The position numbers and the translations under genes were made by a program. This document shows positions 24,513 to 31,972 of a DNA stretch of 64,000 nucleotides, one piece after another. A model generated the notes under the pieces. The model was not told where the DNA came from and did no database searches. It worked only from the letters and a program-made list of their open reading frames with translations. Numbering within the stretch: position 1 is the first letter of the stretch; every line of letters starts with the position of its first letter. Source of the stretch: PZPK01 sp965230795 (lineage in GTDB: Bacteria; Pseudomonadota; Gammaproteobacteria; Pseudomonadales; Oleiphilaceae); NCBI GenBank assembly GCA_965230795.1, contig OZ246020.1:1426001-1490000 (forward strand). Reading direction: 5' to 3'.

Positions 24513-25400
24513 TCAGAAATCGCTCTTTTCAGAACGACCGACCAAGCCTGATTTCCCAACCTCGTACTTGCCAGATTGGACGGATGTGTCGCCCGATTTC
24601 TCAGACGACTGGCAGTATTCAAACCACCTTTGAATATCCTGTGCAACGCGGGGCCAGTCACGTTCGGCCTGAAAACTATGGCTCATGCCTTCATAGACGG
24701 TTACAGGCGCATCAAAGAAAGCAGCCAGATCTTCCGTCGTGTGGGCGGGAATCAGGTGGTCGCCGGTGGCGGCAAAGAAGTGCATGGGCGTGCCAATCTG
24801 CTCGGCTTCCACATCAAAGTCTGAAAGCAGTTGTAGCAGGGTGCGTGGTGATTCCGCACCAAGCTGGCGGGTGGTGACGTTCTTCAATTCCGGACAGCAG
24901 GTGTCGCTGTAGATACCGGCGGGAGCTTCACCCAGATAACGCACGCGTGGTTCGAGTGTCAGCCCCATTAACTTGAAAGCACTGACAGGATGTTTGCGAA
25001 GATAGCCGAGCAGCGTTCGGTTCATGGATTTTAGAGGCGCGGGCGCCAACAAGGCCGCGCCCGGTAGTGTCTGTTTTCCGGCTGCCTGTAACTGAGCCAG
25101 GTACTGCATGGCGACTCGGCCGCCGAGGGAGTGGGCTATCAACAAAGGCGCTTCGCCGATCTGCTGGATGGCATCGTCCAGATCCTGAATATAGTCAGCC
25201 AGACCGCGCACACTTTTACGCAGACGCCTGCTACCATGACCACTGAAGGTGAGGGTGTATACCGGATGGCCCTGTTGCCGAAAGCTGGCAATGAAATCCT
25301 GGTGCCACACCTTTGCATTGCAAAATGCGCCGGGCACCATCAAGACCGGAGGGCGCCGGAGTGTATTAGATTGGGTTTGGAAGTGGTGGAGTTCGAACAT
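24513..25400 (-). CDS. Alpha/beta-fold hydrolase
   Basis: 295 residues. The oxyanion-hole region reads MVPGAFCNAKVWHQDF. The nucleophile elbow reads LIAHSLGGRVAMQYL, with Ala replacing the first Gly of GxSxG, a change tolerated in this fold. Downstream, FFAATGDHLIP offers the acid and GMSHSF the catalytic His. No signal peptide, so cytoplasmic. It resembles lysophospholipase/esterase-like proteins, but the substrate is not predictable. The last 30 residues are polar and low in complexity. Confidence 0.85.
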   Translation of the reverse strand: MFELHHFQTQSNTLRRPPVLMVPGAFCNAKVWHQDFIASFRQQGHPVYTLTFSGHGSRRLRKSVRGLADYIQDLDDAIQQIGEAPLLIAHSLGGRVAMQYLAQLQAAGKQTLPGAALLAPAPLKSMNRTLLGYLRKHPVSAFKLMGLTLEPRVRYLGEAPAGIYSDTCCPELKNVTTRQLGAESPRTLLQLLSDFDVEAEQIGTPMHFFAATGDHLIPAHTTEDLAAFFDAPVTVYEGMSHSFQAERDWPRVAQDIQRWFEYCQSSEKSGDTSVQSGKYEVGKSGLVGRSEKSDF

Positions 25401-25501
25401 GAGCAAGCGTTTCCCAAAGGTTTGAGTAGTCTTACGCTTGCGTTAGCGCTTCGGATCCTTTGGGGTAGAACCTAGATCAACAAAGAAGGCAGAGGGCTGG
25501 A

Positions 25502-26269
25502 TTAAAACTCGCAGCAGCGCTTAATGTAGGCTTGTTCCAACTCATGCACTGAGGTCTTTTCTCTTAATAAGGTCAGGCCACGATTGAACTTTTCCAGCAG
25601 CGCAGGCGTTTCTTCGTGATGTCGTGGGAACAGTAAAAAATCCAGGCTGCTATTGACGGGCTTGGAGTGAAACGCGATGGTGTCAGCCTCTGCTTGAGTG
25701 AAATACTTGTGGAGCAAATAGCGTCCGGTTGCTTTGGAGATCGGGAAAAAATCGATCTGTCCTGCCACCAGCTTTTCCAGATTCTCCACGTCTGTGTTGG
25801 AGACCGAGACCCGCAGTACATCACTGTCGATGAGCTTCCAAAATCCTTCCGAATAGGTATACCCGCGGGTGGCACCGAAAACAAAACCCTCCAGTTGCTC
25901 CAAAAGCTGCCAGTTCGGAAATTCGAGGTCCTTGGGATGGGCGAGAACGATTGGGTCGTAATGAATCGGTTCGCTGAGTACAAAGTCCGTGTCCCTGACG
26001 GGATCGTGCCCCCAGAAAGACGAAGCATGATATTGACCGATACGCGTCGCCTCCAGGGCGCGCTTCCAGGGAATATAATCGTACTCGACATCAATACCGA
26101 CTTCATGGAACGCTTTCGTTACCAGCATATTGATAAAACCGCCTTCTGGCAGTTCGCTAGAGGTCCAGGGAGGATAGTCGCCGGTTGCGATACGAACGGT
26201 CTCTGCCGAAACGCCCAATGAGAAAAACAGCAGCAGGAGCGGCGCGAGGCGACGGCAGATAACATGCAT
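25502..26269 (-). CDS. Orphan periplasmic solute-binding protein
   Basis: 255 residues. The signal peptide LAPLLLLFFSLGVSA precedes ETVRIATGDYPPWTSSELPEGG, a family 3 amino-acid-binding-protein start. The shared YDYIPWKRALEATRIGQYHAS segment follows, and EQAYIKRC closes the fold. No transporter is adjacent. It diverges from the REC-REC-GGDEF gene at 26445 with about 175 bp between, so a shared control region or a signalling link is possible but not shown. Confidence 0.83.
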   Translation of the reverse strand: MHVICRRLAPLLLLFFSLGVSAETVRIATGDYPPWTSSELPEGGFINMLVTKAFHEVGIDVEYDYIPWKRALEATRIGQYHASSFWGHDPVRDTDFVLSEPIHYDPIVLAHPKDLEFPNWQLLEQLEGFVFGATRGYTYSEGFWKLIDSDVLRVSVSNTDVENLEKLVAGQIDFFPISKATGRYLLHKYFTQAEADTIAFHSKPVNSSLDFLLFPRHHEETPALLEKFNRGLTLLREKTSVHELEQAYIKRCCEF

Positions 26270-26444
26270 AGAAGTAAACGCTGATCAGATCAAAAAAGAT
26301 GGTTCGTTCGACATCCTCTTTATATAGACGGTGAAGTTAACCACGTCTAGTCCATTCGCCCTTTTGTCGAAAGCTTGAAAATAGATCGGCCTGTCCTATT
26401 GTTTGAATAGCGCTGCTGTTTGAGCAGCTTTCTTTTGTCCAGAG

Positions 26445-27746
26445 GTGCCTTTGTCCAATTTCAGAGAGCGTGAGCGTTCCCATAAAAACGCGTTTTGGGA
26501 TGATCCTGCGGTGGAACAGCCGATTCTGGTGGTGGAAGACAGTGCAGCCCTGCGTCAGTTACTGTGCGCCAAACTCCAGGACAAATGGCGCTGTGAGGTG
26601 CATCAGGCGGCCTCGTATGAGGAAGCCAAGGACTTGCTGAAACAGCATCGCAAGGATTATCACCTGGCGATCTGCGACCTCAATCTGCCAGATGCGCCCA
26701 ATGGTGAAATCGTAGACCTGATGCACCGGGCCCAGCTGAAATCCATCGTCATCACGGGCATGTTTGGCGAAGATCAGAAAAGGCATTTTTCCGGACGCGG
26801 TGTTGTCGATTACGTGCTCAAGGAAAGTCTGAACTCCTACGATTACGTCGTTGAACAGGCAGGAAGGCTCTATTTCAATCGTTTTCGGAAGGTGCTGGTG
26901 GTGGATGATTCGCCGACAGATCGAACCTTTCTGAGTCTGCAACTGGAACTGTTCAATTTTCAGGTACTGACGGCTGCCAGTGGCCAGGAAGCGTTTATGA
27001 TGCTGGATAAAAATCCGGATATCTGTCTGCTGATTACCGATTACAGAATGCCGGATGTGAATGGATTGGAGTTGACCGTCGAGGCCAGAGAGATTCGCAA
27101 TCGCTCCGACTTATCCATCATTGGCTTATCCGGAGAAAATCAGTTTGATCTGGCGTCCCAGTTTATCAAGCACGGCGCCAATGACTTTCTGGTGAAACCC
27201 TATTCGCTGGAAGAAATGATCTCCCGTATCAATCAGAACATTGATACGCTGCACTACATTGAGATGATCAACAATCTTGCCAATCGGGATTATCTCACCA
27301 GCATTTACAACCGCCGCCATTACTTTACCGCTGGCAAGGAGATTCTTGCGGAGGGTGGAGACTGCGCGGTGGCCATCATCGATATTGATCATTTCAAAGC
27401 GGTGAATGATGGCTACGGCCACGATGTCGGTGATGATGTGTTGATTGCCGTCGCCAGTCAGTTGCAGGATAGCTTTAAGGAGCAGCTGGTCGCGCGTCTG
27501 GGAGGTGAAGAGTTTGCAGTGCTATTTCCAAATGTTAAACGGGACGATGCGATTGTGATGCTGGAAGCGTATCGCGAAGCGCTTTCCAATACGCCCATTG
27601 AGTCCGGGGAGCATTCACTGCGGGTGACGGCCAGTATCGGTTGTACGTTTCAGAATCAGGGCAGTCTGGACGCAATGATGAAACAGGCGGATGAACAGCT
27701 CTACGATGCCAAAGCCAGGGGACGTAACCAAACCTGCCACGATTGA
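26445..27746 (+). CDS. REC-REC-GGDEF diguanylate cyclase
   Basis: 433 residues as read from GTG 26445 (start uncertain; TTG 26451 also fits). Receiver one (about 26-140) has VVEDS, the phospho-acceptor region AICDLNLPD and YVLKES. Receiver two (about 148-262) has VVDDSP, LLITDYRMPD and FLVKPYS, so both look phosphorylatable. The GGDEF domain follows with DIDHFKAVNDGYGHDVGDD and the active site GGEEF at 353-357, so c-di-GMP synthesis is expected. No RxxD inhibitory site precedes GGEEF. No partner kinase gene is adjacent. Confidence 0.93.
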   Translation: MPLSNFRERERSHKNAFWDDPAVEQPILVVEDSAALRQLLCAKLQDKWRCEVHQAASYEEAKDLLKQHRKDYHLAICDLNLPDAPNGEIVDLMHRAQLKSIVITGMFGEDQKRHFSGRGVVDYVLKESLNSYDYVVEQAGRLYFNRFRKVLVVDDSPTDRTFLSLQLELFNFQVLTAASGQEAFMMLDKNPDICLLITDYRMPDVNGLELTVEAREIRNRSDLSIIGLSGENQFDLASQFIKHGANDFLVKPYSLEEMISRINQNIDTLHYIEMINNLANRDYLTSIYNRRHYFTAGKEILAEGGDCAVAIIDIDHFKAVNDGYGHDVGDDVLIAVASQLQDSFKEQLVARLGGEEFAVLFPNVKRDDAIVMLEAYREALSNTPIESGEHSLRVTASIGCTFQNQGSLDAMMKQADEQLYDAKARGRNQTCHD

Positions 27747-27850
27747 TCCTTTGCGATTTATCCTTGAATACAGGCCTTGTCATTCTCCCATCCTGTTCCC
27801 TATGGCTGACTCTCTAAAACGACAAACGACCCAAGCGAGCGGATAAGATC

Positions 27851-28471
27851 ATGAGTTTCGAAAGTGCCCTGTCTTTTTTCATTGCCGTATTGATATTTGG
27901 TGTCACGCCCGGTCCCGGTGTGTTTGCCATTCTGGCCCGGGCATTGGTAAACGGGGCAGGGGATTGCGTGCTCTTGGCGTTGGGCATGACCATCAGTGAT
28001 ATCCTTTACCTGATCGCTGCCTGTCTGGGGCTTGCCGTCATCGCCACCCAATGGGGTGAAGTCTTCACGATTATCCGCATACTCGGCGCGATCTACCTGT
28101 TTTATCTCGGCTACAAGATGTGGACAGCACCGCTGGATCTGGAAGCCTCCGAGAGCAAGGCGAGTCGGTCAGGAATGTTGCTGAGTTTTGCCCAGGGTTT
28201 TCTGATTTCTGCCTCCAACCCCAAAGTCATTCTGTTCTATATTGCGTTTTTGCCTACCTTTATGGATCTCACGCAACTGAGCGCCGGAGATATTGCACTG
28301 GCCTCCGTGCTGACCCTGATCGCTTTGATGATCGGCCTGATGCTGATCGCCTTTTTCGCGGCGCGAGCCCGCGAATGGTTTCAGTCCGAAGTGGCAGTGA
28401 AACGACTGAATAAAAGTGCCGGCTCCATTATGATTAGCGCGGCGGTGTTTCTCGCCACGCGCCACAACTAG
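27851..28471 (+). CDS. LysE-family amino-acid exporter
   Basis: 206 residues with about six membrane segments. Family marks are FGVTPGPGVFAILARALVNGAGD at 16-38, LGAIYLFYLGYKMW and QGFLISASNPKVILFYIAFLPTF. LysE/RhtB proteins export amino acids or their derivatives across the inner membrane by proton exchange. AAGATC upstream of the ATG is weak as a ribosome binding site. No regulator is adjacent. The substrate cannot be told from sequence. Confidence 0.93.
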   Translation: MSFESALSFFIAVLIFGVTPGPGVFAILARALVNGAGDCVLLALGMTISDILYLIAACLGLAVIATQWGEVFTIIRILGAIYLFYLGYKMWTAPLDLEASESKASRSGMLLSFAQGFLISASNPKVILFYIAFLPTFMDLTQLSAGDIALASVLTLIALMIGLMLIAFFAARAREWFQSEVAVKRLNKSAGSIMISAAVFLATRHN

Positions 28472-28502
28472 GTGCAATTCGTTTCGACACGCGGAGCAGG
28501 TC

Positions 28503-28802
28503 ATGGACACAATCTGGTATCGAGTCAATCTGGGTGATGCGATGCTTGCCACTCCAGCGCTGGAAAGGCTTGAGTCCCTGCTTCGTCATATTCACCTGCA
28601 AGCCGAGCACCCGGAAGACTTGCTGGCCGTATACCGTCACGAATCAGCCGACCTGCACTGTGATCTTGTTATCTACCTGAATGCCGCGTTCCAGGAATTG
28701 GCAAACTTGCCTGATAGCCGCTTGCGTAATGGACCCGTGGTCAGCGACTGCGCGTTTCTGGCGGGTAATGAAGGAAGGCTCAGACAACTAAAAGGCCAAT
28801 GA
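28503..28802 (+). CDS. Small hypothetical protein
   Basis: 99 residues from ATG 28503, preceded by GGAGCAGG. The composition is ordinary for a small soluble cytoplasmic protein: no signal peptide, no membrane segment, one DCDLVIYLNAAFQELANL-like hydrophobic stretch in the middle. It follows the LysE gene by 31 bp on the same strand. No family recognised, and it may be a conserved protein or a chance frame. Confidence 0.45.
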   Translation: MDTIWYRVNLGDAMLATPALERLESLLRHIHLQAEHPEDLLAVYRHESADLHCDLVIYLNAAFQELANLPDSRLRNGPVVSDCAFLAGNEGRLRQLKGQ

Positions 28803-29002
28803 CAGGACCCCGTTTATTCTATCCGGAACGGAGAGTCGATTTACTGAACCTGATTGAGGTTAGCTTCAAGCGACGATAGTTGACGACCCGGAATTGAACA
28901 GGGATGGTATGTGTTTTCCGATCCAGTTTTGAATCGCCTGGTTTGGGTAAGTCGAAATGGTGATCAGACAAGAAATCTGAGATGACAATATGGGAGGGGG
29001 GT

Positions 29003-29407
29003 ATGACACGGAAGCGGTATTCGATGGATTCCGAGTTTGAAAAACTGTTGCATTATTCGCGAGTGGTGGATGATGGTGACTGGGTGTTTGTTTCCGGCTG
29101 TTCGGGCTTTGACTATTCTGATATGTCGATTGCAGACGATATGGCGACCCAGGCCCGGCAGGTATTCAACAATATTGATGCGTGCCTTGAATGGGCCCGC
29201 CTGGGAAAAGAGTCGGTTGTCAGGATACGGGTGATGATTGCAGACAGGGAGCATTATCAAACTGCGGCACAGGTCATTGGAGACTGGTGTGAGCCAATGA
29301 AACCGGCCAATACGACATGGTTTGCTGACTTGCCCGACCCGCGTATCAAAATCGAGATTGAAGTGACTGCGCGGCGCAAACCGGGTGTTCAAGGGAATGT
29401 CGTGTAA
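29003..29407 (+). CDS. RidA/YjgF-family enamine/imine deaminase-like protein
   Basis: 134 residues from ATG 29003, chosen because GGGAGGGGGGT ends just before it; an in-frame upstream ATG (28982) is less well placed. VFVSGCSGFDYSD and the C-terminal DPRIKIEIEVTARR follow the RidA fold, with Arg and Glu of the active site visible in that tail. RidA proteins hydrolyse reactive enamines or imines from pyridoxal-phosphate enzymes; several subfamilies lack that activity. Probably a trimer in the cytoplasm. Confidence 0.88.
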   Translation: MTRKRYSMDSEFEKLLHYSRVVDDGDWVFVSGCSGFDYSDMSIADDMATQARQVFNNIDACLEWARLGKESVVRIRVMIADREHYQTAAQVIGDWCEPMKPANTTWFADLPDPRIKIEIEVTARRKPGVQGNVV

Positions 29408-29456
29408 GCAAGCCAACCCGTTTCAGGCGCTATGTTCACTGCGATGTGCGAGGACA

Positions 29457-29508
29457 AGTTTTGCGAATACAACTTTTTCGAATACAACGTTTGCAAGTAC
29501 AACTGGGA
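29457..29508 (+). repeat. Three imperfect 15-bp tandem units
   Basis: Three units in tandem of the form TTTTGCGAATACAAC, TTTTTCGAATACAAC and GTTTGCAAGTACAAC. They lie between the RidA stop and the SnoaL-like start and are probably non-coding, although the in-frame extension of the downstream gene would read them as Phe-Xaa-Asn/Ser-Thr-Thr repeats. Confidence 0.6.
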
Positions 29509-29528
29509 GTAGACTGAGGATTCATACC

Positions 29529-29912
29529 ATGCAACAGCATCTGGAAGCCAATAAACGCAACGCTGTGGATTTTTACCGGACGGCTTATCTGGGCGAGCCG
29601 GGTCGCGCAGTCGAACTGTATGTGGGCGAGGAATATATCCAGCACAATCCTGTCGTCGCAGATGGGAAACAAGGTTTTATTGACTATTTTGAGTCGATGC
29701 AAAGGGCTTATCCCGATAAAAGTATCGAGTTTGTCAGGGTGATCGCTGAGGGTGATCTGGTCGCCTTGCATACACACCAGGTGTGGCCCGGAAACGACCA
29801 ATACGTCACCATGGACTTTTTTCGCTTTGACATAAATGGAAAAATTGTAGAGCACTGGGACGCGATTCAGAGCGTGCCAGAAACATCAATGAATGGAAAT
29901 TCAATGGTTTGA
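29529..29912 (+). CDS. SnoaL/NTF2-like protein
   Basis: 127 residues from ATG 29529. Marks of the ester-cyclase/SnoaL-like group are YVGEEYIQHNPVVADGKQGFIDYF, DLVALHTHQVWPG and a C-terminal IVEHWDAIQ. The fold is a small alpha/beta barrel that binds hydrophobic ligands. Many such proteins act on polyketides or have no known activity. It lies downstream of the RidA gene on the same strand. Function unknown. Confidence 0.87.
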   Translation: MQQHLEANKRNAVDFYRTAYLGEPGRAVELYVGEEYIQHNPVVADGKQGFIDYFESMQRAYPDKSIEFVRVIAEGDLVALHTHQVWPGNDQYVTMDFFRFDINGKIVEHWDAIQSVPETSMNGNSMV

Positions 29913-30055
29913 TCGTGTGGTGTTGTTCCAAACCGAGATGATGATTCCCGGGTTGTGTTTAAAGTGCTGTTACAAGTAGCAACTAAGGCGTTGGTCTTTA
30001 GGGTTACACTATTGTTTGGTAGAACTGATTTTCAGTACAAGGAGAAGGAGTAATT

Positions 30056-30532
30056 ATGAAGTACATAGTGGGTTTGGTGTTATCGTGTTTGTCTCTGTTT
30101 GCCTGGGGAGAACCAGAGATCACTGAAGACTTGTTGAAGTCGATAAGTAATGAATTAAGACAATCGATCGAGTCACAGGATAGCGCCATCATAAAGAAGT
30201 ATTTATATCCGGGAACAACCATCATTATCGATATGGACCCTTCGCCGAGTGCCGGCAAGACTGAAATTCCCTACGATAAATATTTGCCCTTGATTGACCT
30301 CAGCTACAGTGCCATGAAAGATGCCGAAATTCATGAAGAGATACTGTCGATAAACATAGATAAAGAGAAAAACCAGGGAACGATAGAAGAAAAAGTGTGG
30401 GCCACATTGAATGTGCTGGGCATCAAAGTGCAGGATGTTTCGATCAGCACGACGACCTACGGGATTGTCGACGGGGAAGTGAAGGCGCTGCATGCCGAAG
30501 ATGAGCTTATTAGCAGCGGCCCTGTCGAATAG
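30056..30532 (+). CDS. Exported small protein, NTF2-like
   Basis: 158 residues. The N-terminal signal peptide KYIVGLVLSCLSLFAWG would be cleaved before EPEITEDLL. The mature part begins with a helix (LLKSISNELRQSIESQDSAIIKKYL) and continues in alternating strands, suggesting a SnoaL/NTF2-like periplasmic fold. AGGAG at about 30041-30045 gives a good ribosome binding site. No close family recognised. Confidence 0.65.
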   Translation: MKYIVGLVLSCLSLFAWGEPEITEDLLKSISNELRQSIESQDSAIIKKYLYPGTTIIIDMDPSPSAGKTEIPYDKYLPLIDLSYSAMKDAEIHEEILSINIDKEKNQGTIEEKVWATLNVLGIKVQDVSISTTTYGIVDGEVKALHAEDELISSGPVE

Positions 30533-30594
30533 CGCCAAACGAAGCAGCTCGTGCAGCGCTGCTCTCAATAAACTTTTTTCTGAATGTGAGCTCC

Positions 30595-30948
30595 ATGACG
30601 CCTATGGCAACACCCCTTATCGCAACCACCCCTGAACCACCTTACTACGCGGTGGTGTTTACCTCGACCTTGTCAGACGATACTGCCGGTTATGCCGATA
30701 TGGCCGAGCGAATGCTGGAACTGGCGGCGCAGCAGTCCGGTTTTCTCGGCGTGGAGTCGGCAAGGGAAGGTCTTGGCATTACCGTTTCCTACTGGCGTGA
30801 TCTGGAATCGATTCGTCAATGGAAAGCCAACTCGGAACATCAAAGCGCGCAAAAGCTCGGGCGCGAGCAATGGTATGCGTCTTTCAAATTACGTATTGCG
30901 AAAGTGGAGCGGGATTACGGACTGTCCACTGATTCCGGGATTGGTTAA
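30595..30948 (+). CDS. Antibiotic biosynthesis monooxygenase (ABM) domain protein
   Basis: 117 residues from ATG 30595 (an upstream in-frame GTG at 30586 is also possible). ABM-family marks are YYAVVFTSTLSD, MLELAAQQSGFLGVESAREG, ITVSYWRDLESIRQWK and HQSAQKLGREQWYASFKLRIAKVE. Members are dimeric ferredoxin-fold proteins, some of them monooxygenases or heme-degrading enzymes, many of unknown activity. It follows the exported small protein by 62 bp. A shared terminator lies downstream (31019-31060). Confidence 0.87.
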   Translation: MTPMATPLIATTPEPPYYAVVFTSTLSDDTAGYADMAERMLELAAQQSGFLGVESAREGLGITVSYWRDLESIRQWKANSEHQSAQKLGREQWYASFKLRIAKVERDYGLSTDSGIG

Positions 30949-31018
30949 TGATCTTGCTGTTTACGAATCCATGAAGACGTGGTCGGTCATGATTCTTCCG
31001 TTACTGTCACTGCACGAG

Positions 31019-31060
31019 CAAAAAAAGCACCCTGGAGCGACCGTGCCGCTGAAGGGTGCT
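31019..31060 (-). terminator. Rho-independent terminator of the outer-membrane protein gene
   Basis: AGCACCCT (31026-31033) pairs with AGGGTGCT (31053-31060). Read on the minus strand the hairpin is followed by TTTTTTT, so it ends the gene at 31075-31836. It has no T-run on the plus strand. Confidence 0.8.
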
Positions 31061-31074
31061 AAAAGGAAGACAAT

Positions 31075-31836
31075 CTAGAAGTGATAGGAAACAGATAGGG
31101 TTCCGAATGCGGCGAGGCCTTCGATGTCGTCTTCAATATCGTCTTCTTCCTTGCGAAGGTCGGCAGCACTCAGGAAACTTGCCGGATCACGAGCGGTGAG
31201 GTCAACATCGGCATCGCGCGTCGGGATTGCCACTCCGATTTCAGCCTGAAAATCAAAGCCACGCTCTCCATCCAGTTTGTTGCCCCAGCCCAGGCTCAGG
31301 TAAGGCATGAGTTGTCGGCTCTCGATGTCTGTCTGCAACGCATCGATGTCACCGGGATTGACCCGGGTATCACCTACCTTGAAGGATTTATCCATATCCG
31401 CTTTGGCGCTGAATTCACTGTCTACAAACAAGAGACCGCCGGAGAAAAAGACTTCGTCAGCCCAGCCGGAGGCAAAGGGGTACCAATCGAGGCCGGCTTG
31501 CAATGAAAACAGGGAATAGTTGCCATCTTCGTAGTCGATGCCTGCTAGGTCCAGATCGTCACCATCGTCAAAGTCTGCATCCAGACCACTAATATGGGCG
31601 CGCCACTGAATCTGGTCCTTGTCAGTCAGGCTCCAGTTGGTCATGCCACTGAGATTTGCACCTACTCCGAGAATACCGAGCGTGATGCCTCCCGAATATT
31701 GGGCGTCCGCTCCACGATGCTCTTCTGCAAAGGCAGCAGAGCTCAGTGTGATAGCCGTGACAAGACTTGCCTTGAGAAGCGAGGGCCCCAGACCGGGTTT
31801 CAAGCGTGTTGTTGTGAGGGATGTGAATTTAGCCAT
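31075..31836 (-). CDS. Outer-membrane beta-barrel protein
   Basis: 253 residues. A long N-terminal signal (basic start, then SLLKASLVTAITLSSAAFA) precedes EEHRGADAQYSGG. The mature protein shows repeated amphipathic strands with aromatic ends and closes with a C-terminal Phe (TLSVSYHF), the insertion signal of outer-membrane barrels. Very acidic loops (DADFDDGDDLDLAG; RKEEDDIEDDIEG) suggest cation exposure at the surface. It diverges in operon terms from, but sits next to, the RstB/RstA-like pair and may be one of its targets. Confidence 0.78.
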   Translation of the reverse strand: MAKFTSLTTTRLKPGLGPSLLKASLVTAITLSSAAFAEEHRGADAQYSGGITLGILGVGANLSGMTNWSLTDKDQIQWRAHISGLDADFDDGDDLDLAGIDYEDGNYSLFSLQAGLDWYPFASGWADEVFFSGGLLFVDSEFSAKADMDKSFKVGDTRVNPGDIDALQTDIESRQLMPYLSLGWGNKLDGERGFDFQAEIGVAIPTRDADVDLTARDPASFLSAADLRKEEDDIEDDIEGLAAFGTLSVSYHF

Positions 31837-31972
31837 TTTTCGTCCTTATGAATGGAAGGGTTAGTGAAAATATGGCGCCATTATTTACTGTGATGGGTCA
31901 GAGGTCTGTTGCGCTTGTTGGACAGAATGTGACAGGGAAAGAGACAAAAAGACTGTATGAGACGAGCGCTTG

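Noticed and set aside
28503..28802. Calling the 99-residue frame after lysE a LysE-linked regulator
   Set aside because: No helix-turn-helix or other regulatory motif is seen; kept only as a hypothetical gene.
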